Assembly (NCBI GenBank): GCA_037954325.1
Contig: JBBMNZ010000007.1
Span: forward strand, 6,075,001-6,139,000
Reading direction: 5' to 3'
DNA length: 64,000 nucleotides
Source of the DNA: Fistularia commersonii
Lineage: Eukaryota; Chordata; Actinopteri; Syngnathiformes; Fistulariidae
Under the pieces are notes generated by a model, which saw only the letters and a list, made by a program, of their open reading frames with translations, ran no database searches and had not been told where the DNA came from. Positions 59,501 to 64,000 of this stretch are shown here, in pieces (position 1 is the stretch's first letter; each line of letters opens with the position of its first letter). Made by a program: the position numbers and the translations under genes.

Positions 59501-60841
59501 GCCCAGGCCAGAACGATGATGTAGTAGACGTTCAGCAAGGCCACGATCACCTGCGTGGCGTAGCCGACTCCTGCCGAACGGACAGAAAACATCATCGGCC
59601 GTGGGATTCTTCGACACCCGGTGTACTGGAGCAGCGGTAGCCGACCCACGGGTCTGGGTGGATCTTTTGGTACCGGGCTACCCAAGAAATAATTGTTTAT
59701 TTCCGCTGGATTTTTGTTATCTGAGTCCGAACAAATCTTTATTTTGAAAAATGATCTCTCGGTTACATCTCGGTCACTTGAGCGCCAGAAATGTTAACCC
59801 GCAAGCTAGCAAAGTCAATAAAAACAGACGTCGGACGGAAAGTTTGTTTTTCTAGTGAAGGGACAGAAGAAGAACCTACAACTTCCAAGAAAAAGAAAGA
59901 TTTAACAGACAATACCAGGAGTTCTCCTTGAAATGTGGATTTATCGCAACAGGTGATTCCCACAGATAAAGCCGCTCTGCATAATAAGCGGCGATGAGGC
60001 AACGAAGCCTTCATTATACTCATGTTATGCTGTTGGCGCAATGTTAAAAGTAAGCTGCTAATAAAGTTGCATATGTTTATTAAGCTTGTCAAGCTTGTCA
60101 CCACGAATCAGTTGACACGATGCATTTACGGGACTTTCTATTTCGTTTCGAGTTTTCAAGGTAGGACACACCGGATATGCTGCCAGTAGTTTGCGTTTTG
60201 GACACTTTCTGTCTCACGGTAACGATCATGGGTACAACAGCGAGTGTAAACATCAAGAATGGTGAGCTAACAAGCTACAAGGAGGTGTTGTTATGGCTAG
60301 CAGGCACTTCCTGTTCAATCCAGCGAGGAGCGCGAGCGAAGAGCACTCGTCCCACGCGTGGGAAAATCGTCCGCAAACAGTCAAATCTTTCCGATCCGGC
60401 GCCCGTTTCCGTTGCGTTTCATTCGTCGGGCGCCGCGAATGACGTTCTTATGTCAACACGCTTAGGGTTTGCTCGTTCGGCGACGTTTCCAACCTCCAGC
60501 GACAGGAGGGAGAAAGTCGCCGTCGGAAACGTGGACAGGAGAGAGGGAGGAAAGGAATGCGCTGTTGTCTTTGGACTTCCACGGCTGAGACGCACCCTTC
60601 GGTGTGTTTTTAGGCGGCGCTAAACCACCTTCCTCTTTTACTCCCCGTCCTGACCGTAACCTTTCCTCTATCGCTCCCGGCTGCATCTTCATTTTACCTT
60701 CAAACAAGGGGCAGATCTTCCTCCAGCAGGTAATCCCTCCCTCGCTGGTGAATTGCCCCAGCGCCGTTTCCAAAAAGAAGACCGGAATCCCGCAAGCAAA
60801 CAGGAAGATGAGATAAGGGATGAAGAACGCCCCTGGTAATG

Positions 60842-60882
<41 letters not shown>

Positions 60883-61210
60883 TTTTCCATCCCATCCCTT
60901 GCTGTGAAAAAGCACCTGCAGAGTGCCGCTCATAAGAGGTATTTAGCTGAAGGTTGCTTTTCCTTCTGGGATCCACCAACTGCAACCCCCGTAAAAGATG
61001 TGGTTGATACTCACCGCCGCCATTTTTGTAACAGAGGTAGGGGAAGCGCCAGACATTCCCCAGACCTATGATTTCCCCGGCAACCGACAGGATGAACTCC
61101 ACCTTGTTGCTCCACTGACCCCTCTCTGTCATTTTCTCCTCCGTCTTGAGGACGATGTCCAAGGGTCTGCTGGGCCCGTTGGAGGGCTCCGCCTTGGACT
61201 GGTTCTCCAT
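53540..61210 (-). CDS. slc6a13: SLC6A13 (GAT2), Na+/Cl- coupled GABA/taurine transporter (14 coding exons)
   Basis: Exons: 61015-61210, 60698-60832, 59430-59570, 59064-59145, 58764-58896, 58552-58686, 57839-57942, 57616-57740, 56824-56936, 54511-54648, 54332-54434, 54098-54198, 53769-53939 and 53540-53701. They join in phase to 612 residues (human 602). The start MENQSKAEPSNG lies 6 bases inside an exon whose acceptor is at 61216, so a 5' UTR exon is upstream. SLC6 hallmarks: GLGNVWRFPYLCYKNGGG (TM1, ion/substrate site), TSEGGITCWRK, NVYYIIVLAWAIFFL (TM3), N-glycosylation sequons NGS and NAT in loop 2, KSTGKVVYFTATFPY (TM5), [20 protein letters not shown] (TM6) and GLDSQFVCVESLVT (TM8). It ends ESHC like mammalian GAT2, favouring SLC6A13 over SLC6A11 or SLC6A12. 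It imports GABA, and also taurine, across the plasma membrane. No lesion seen. Confidence 0.92.
54026..54039 (+). promoter_or_regulatory. CTCF-like core motif in SLC6A13 intron 12
   Basis: The plus strand reads CCACTAGGGGGCGC, matching the CTCF core. It lies between exons 12 and 13 and points away from the minus-strand motif at 52092-52107. Confidence 0.55.
54795..55790 (-). mobile_element. RTE-like LINE, reverse transcriptase and C-terminus, inactivated
   Basis: An open stretch at 55325-55756 reads VGLHQGSALSPLFAVVMDRL then, further on, VVCVHDIVICSESRERVEEN and KTEYMCVNE, the palm of an RTE-clade reverse transcriptase. The catalytic FADD box is replaced by CVHD, so it is dead. Downstream to 54795 the C-terminal part is frameshifted. 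It lies in SLC6A13 intron 9, same strand. Confidence 0.8.
55798..56050 (-). mobile_element. LINE 3' tail
   Basis: The minus strand ends AATTTCCCTGTTGTGGGATC then AATAAAGTCC, a LINE 3' terminus, next to the RTE fragment but from a different family. Confidence 0.55.
56215..56590. mobile_element. MITE with ATCGATGGC end, copy 2
   Basis: It starts ATCGATGGCTGGAGTGCAAA and, read in reverse, matches 36391-36772 through AGGAAATGAAAAAAA, TATAGTATGG, TGACAATGCAGAT and CATCCCATTTCTCACCAT. The far inverted repeat is degraded. Confidence 0.75.
58221..58494. mobile_element. TIR element (274 bp) with TA target site
   Basis: Ends CCGTAATTTCCAGACGATAA and inverted CCGTAGTTTCCGGACTATTA are flanked by TA (58219-58220, 58495-58496). 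It abuts an (A/T)-rich AAAATTAAAATTA repeat. Its ends resemble those of the 3082-3361 element. Confidence 0.85.
58687..58763 (-). other. slc6a13: GC-AG intron in SLC6A13 (intron 5, 77 bp)
   Basis: Exon 5 ends ACC GGC AAG and the intron starts GCAAAT; the acceptor CCGCAG precedes GTG GTT TAC. This gives the family sequence KSTGK|VVYFTAT. A GT donor six bases later (AAT|GTCCTC) would also stay in frame, inserting Ala-Asn, but is a weak site and breaks the conserved spacing. Confidence 0.75.
59628..60110 (+). mobile_element. hAT transposase N-terminal remnant (BED type)
   Basis: It begins GAGCAGCGGTAGCCGACCCA then CGGGTCTGG, a hAT end. At about 59884-59970 the plus strand reads RFNRQYQEFSLKCGFIATGD then SH, followed by a stop. 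It is related to the remnant at 27690-28150, and lies in SLC6A13 intron 2. Confidence 0.7.
60843..60880. repeat. (CA)n microsatellite beside SLC6A13 exon 2
   Basis: About 19 CA units starting 10 bp from the exon 2 acceptor; (UG)n on the transcript, immediately upstream of CCATTACCAG. Confidence 0.95.
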
Positions 61211-61284
61211 CCCACCTGCCCAAGACAAAGGGATTTTTTCCAAGGAAGAATTTGCACAGGACAGCGTTTCCGCTTCACGGTCAG

Positions 61285-61430
61285 AAGGTTCCTGGTTGGT
61301 TTTCCACAGGTTTTCCTTCCTGTGTGGAGTCTCCATGTTCTCCTGGGGTCTGCATGGGGGGGTTCCTCAGGGTTCTCCGGGTTCCTCCCACAGTCCAAAC
61401 CCATGCAGGAGTGGAGGCCCCGAATTACCG
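61285..61430 (+). mobile_element. tRNA-like repeat fragment
   Basis: TTCCTGTGTGGAGTCTCCAT then GTTCTCC, GGTTCCTCCCACAGTCCAAA and CCCATGCAGGAG: downstream half of the dispersed repeat whose head is seen at 15818. Confidence 0.5.
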
Positions 61431-61435
61431 AGTTG

Positions 61436-62590
61436 TGACACGTGTCAAACTCAAGGCCGGCGGTCCGAATGTGGCCCGCCGCCTCACTTTATGTGGCTCG
61501 TGAGAACGTCCTAAAAGGTCTGAGCGTCTTAAAATAAATACGTCAATCACGCGATCATGTAAGTGACGGCATCCTGCCAGGAGATTGCAGTGTATCTACA
61601 TTGATGCCTTTTTCAACAAGTGGAATTGAGAGATAAAAATGATCCCTAAATGTCCAGGAAAAAAAAATTGATGCAGATGGAAACATGTTTGTGCTTCAAG
61701 GAGAAAAAAAGCGGTATGTGTTTCGCGCTATGAGGCAGAGTCGGTCGTCTAAGAGTCCAATCTACGTCGGTGTTTTGACGCCAAACACGGAGCTCAGTTT
61801 GCCAAAATATGCCTTCCGATAAAACAACAAATTGCTCAAGAATTAAAAGCCAAACTACGATGGGGGCAGAAAATCCCAAAAGTGAAAAGCGAGAGCAACC
61901 ATTACATCTATGCAAATGCATATGTAAATTTTTGGATGTGAATGAGTAATAAATTCAGGTTTCTTTAACACAAAGGAGTAGTTCCATTTATTTTTACATT
62001 ACATTTGGTTACATTTAGTTACATTTATACTTTTATGCAACAACCACATTAGCAACCATCATGCTAAAAATTAAAAAATCGGTGAAAATGAGTTTTGAAC
62101 TTTTTCGACTGGGAGAGCCATAAAAGCCAAATATTTCTAAATATATTTCATAGAGAGCCATATAGTATTTTTAACGTATAATAAATTAAACATGTCTTAC
62201 TTTTAACGTGACCTCTGGTGCCGCATGGATTTGCTCGAAGTGTCGCTTTATATTTGACCGTTTCATCGATGTAATTTTATCACTGCATATTAGACATACC
62301 GCAGATCCTTTTTTTTACAAGGATAAACTAGTTGGCTATCTAATAAAATTGATTTCTTCACCTTTACAATGACCCTTAACATGCTCGGAAGCCACTGGTT
62401 CCCGATCCGACCGACGGGTGACCCGTGAAATTTATCTGCAAATCTAATTTCTGTTTACCTTAAAATGACAATATTATGAAGAAAGTATTTGAAAATCAGT
62501 TCCTGTTTTTTTTTTTTTTTTCAATATTGTCTGGGAGCGATAGGTCGTCACCCGAGGAGCCATAAATGGCTCGCGAGCCATAGGTTCCTA
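61436..62590. mobile_element. hAT-type repeat remnants upstream of SLC6A13
   Basis: The left part begins ACACGTGTCAAACTCAAGGC, like other fish hAT ends. The right part has GAGCCATAAAAGCCAAA and ends ATGGCTCGCGAGCCATAGGT. These are probably two damaged elements; no transposase frame is readable. Confidence 0.5.
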
Positions 62591-63129
62591 AGCGGCTCCA
62601 GAGTGAACCTCGACTCCCCAGGAAATTCTCGAAAGGGGATTCGTCCGGGACGGAATGAAACAGAAAACCTGCCGCGTATCAGGACCTCGGCTAGCTCTGC
62701 GAGAAAGCCCCTCACGGCACGAGTTGCCAAATATAACGATATTTACGCGAACTCCTCCACGCCGCTCCCGTCTCGGCCCGGCGGGGGGACGTTACGTCAC
62801 CGTGTCGGAAGGGGCGAGGGGGCCAGTCCGGCTGAAACCCTCTCTGTGGAGGAAACAGACGGCTCACTGACTGTGCTCACTCCTGTCAGGTTGCATTAAC
62901 GGGCCTCTCAGCACCCCAACCCCCCCCCCCCCCCTCGACACCCCCAACCTCCCCGCCTCCCGTCCCTCGCACATTCTCTGGCCGGCGATCCGGGCTCAAC
63001 CTGCGATCTCCTCTTCACACATTCACACCAGCAGATGCTAGCAAACCTGTTTTAGCAGGAGGAGGGGGGACGATGTCAACAGGTTTAGGGGGGGGGGGGG
63101 GGGGGGCTCATTAAAAAGACGGCTATAGT

Positions 63130-63480
63130 AACGGAGCACAAACGTGACCCTGTGCGGGGACGGGATTAGCGCTCGGATCGGCTCCCGGAGCCAAAGTCTT
63201 CGGCGCCGACGCCAAATTGCGTCCCGGGGTAAAAATAGAGCTCCTTGTTTCCAAAAGGCGCCCGGTGGGAACGGGAGGCGCTCTCTGGCCGAGAGCCGCC
63301 GCGGCCTCGCCGAGCTTCCGTTCACGTGTCGGCGGTTCCTTCGGCGCCCCGAAGCTAACTCCCCACCGCGCATTCCATCCGAGGACTTGACCGACTCGGA
63401 CCCGCCTGAATGATTCACTCGGGAGAAGAATGATTGACAGGCGCTCCGTGAAGCTGCTCCCCGAAAAATCAGGACGAAGA
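63130..63480 (-). promoter_or_regulatory. CpG-dense block, possible SLC6A13 promoter
   Basis: About 350 bp with many CpGs, with a minus-strand CTATTTTTAC (63228-63237) that could serve as a TATA-like or MEF2-like site. It lies 1.9 kb upstream of the first coding exon. Assignment to SLC6A13 is by position only. Confidence 0.3.
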
Positions 63481-64000
63481 GGCAGCACCACAAGGGCTCA
63501 TCACCGCCCTCTTGACCCAACAAGCGGGTCTAACGTTTCCTCGCGGTTCATTACATGTGCCGCCGATCCTGTACTCGTGATTGGATGAAAAGGTTGGCGT
63601 TCACCTCGAATCCATCACATTTAAGAGACGTCCAATGTAGAGTCTCTGAGGAACCTCCTGCATGAGTTTGGACTGTGGGAGGAACCCCTTGCAGACACGT
63701 GGAGAACCCAACACAGAAAGCATCTCTGAGGACCTTCTTGATGCGAGGTGCAAGCGCTAACTGCCGTGCAACATGCTATCGATGCTCAAAACTAGTTATT
63801 TGTGTGTGTGTGTGTGTGATCTGAGGGCAACTTGAGGACGAAAGCAAATCGTCCTAATTGAAACGTGCTGTTATGTATAAGTCCTGCACGATGAACCCCC
63901 CTAGCCATCGTGTGGCTAGAGCTAAAGGCTAACCCGATGCTAACACACAACTGGATCCCTTCCAGATCAGTGACACGCACCCTCAGCTTGTTCGTATTCG

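Larger units (their letters stand above)
61216..63129. other. Region upstream of SLC6A13 coding exon 1
   Basis: It contains a tRNA-like repeat fragment (61285-61430), hAT-type sequence (61436-62590) and homopolymer C and G runs (62920-62935, 63089-63106). A 5' UTR exon of SLC6A13 must lie upstream of 61216, but I cannot place it. No coding region is recognised. Confidence 0.5.

Overview
This window is nuclear DNA from a ray-finned fish, most likely a spiny-rayed (percomorph) teleost. It holds three multi-exon, intron-containing protein genes with compact introns (67 to about 6,700 bp), abundant (CA)n and (TCTA)n microsatellites, and many small DNA-transposon, LINE and SINE remnants of types common in teleosts. 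No bacterial or viral gene organisation is present. I inferred exons by reading each strand against remembered vertebrate protein families and requiring splice signals and codon phase to agree at every junction. No alignment or search was run.

Layout. (1) 1-14646, plus strand: nine exons of PPM1H, a PP2C-type phosphatase; its first coding exon lies upstream of the window. (2) 14647-22516: a convergent intergenic interval holding the PPM1H and MON2 3' ends, a complete let-7i microRNA hairpin (19378-19460, minus strand) and a decayed minisatellite of about 40-bp period. (3) 22517-51670, minus strand: all 34 coding exons of MON2, a Golgi/endosome trafficking scaffold of about 1,709 residues, with a CpG-rich promoter at 51671-52065. 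(4) 52066-53539: a short spacer with a CTCF-like site and a 43-bp minisatellite. (5) 53540-61210, minus strand: 14 coding exons of SLC6A13 (GABA/taurine transporter GAT2, 612 residues). (6) 61216-64000: hAT-derived repeats and a CpG-dense block that may hold the SLC6A13 promoter.

The order PPM1H - let-7i - MON2, with the protein genes convergent and let-7i on the MON2 strand, matches what I recall of the human 12q14 arrangement. It is therefore an old vertebrate synteny block; SLC6A13 next to MON2 appears to be a fish arrangement. PPM1H (phospho-Rab phosphatase) and MON2 (Arf-GEF-like scaffold) both act in Golgi/endosomal traffic, but nothing here shows co-regulation.

I found no wholly new biological system. 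The best leads are the embedded let-7i gene; two GC-AG introns; a 78-bp stop-free in-frame intron in MON2; eight splice acceptors abutting UG repeats; CTCF-like motifs in divergent orientation around the MON2/SLC6A13 boundary; a homeodomain-site cluster in a PPM1H intron; and several transposons whose target-site duplications can be read directly.
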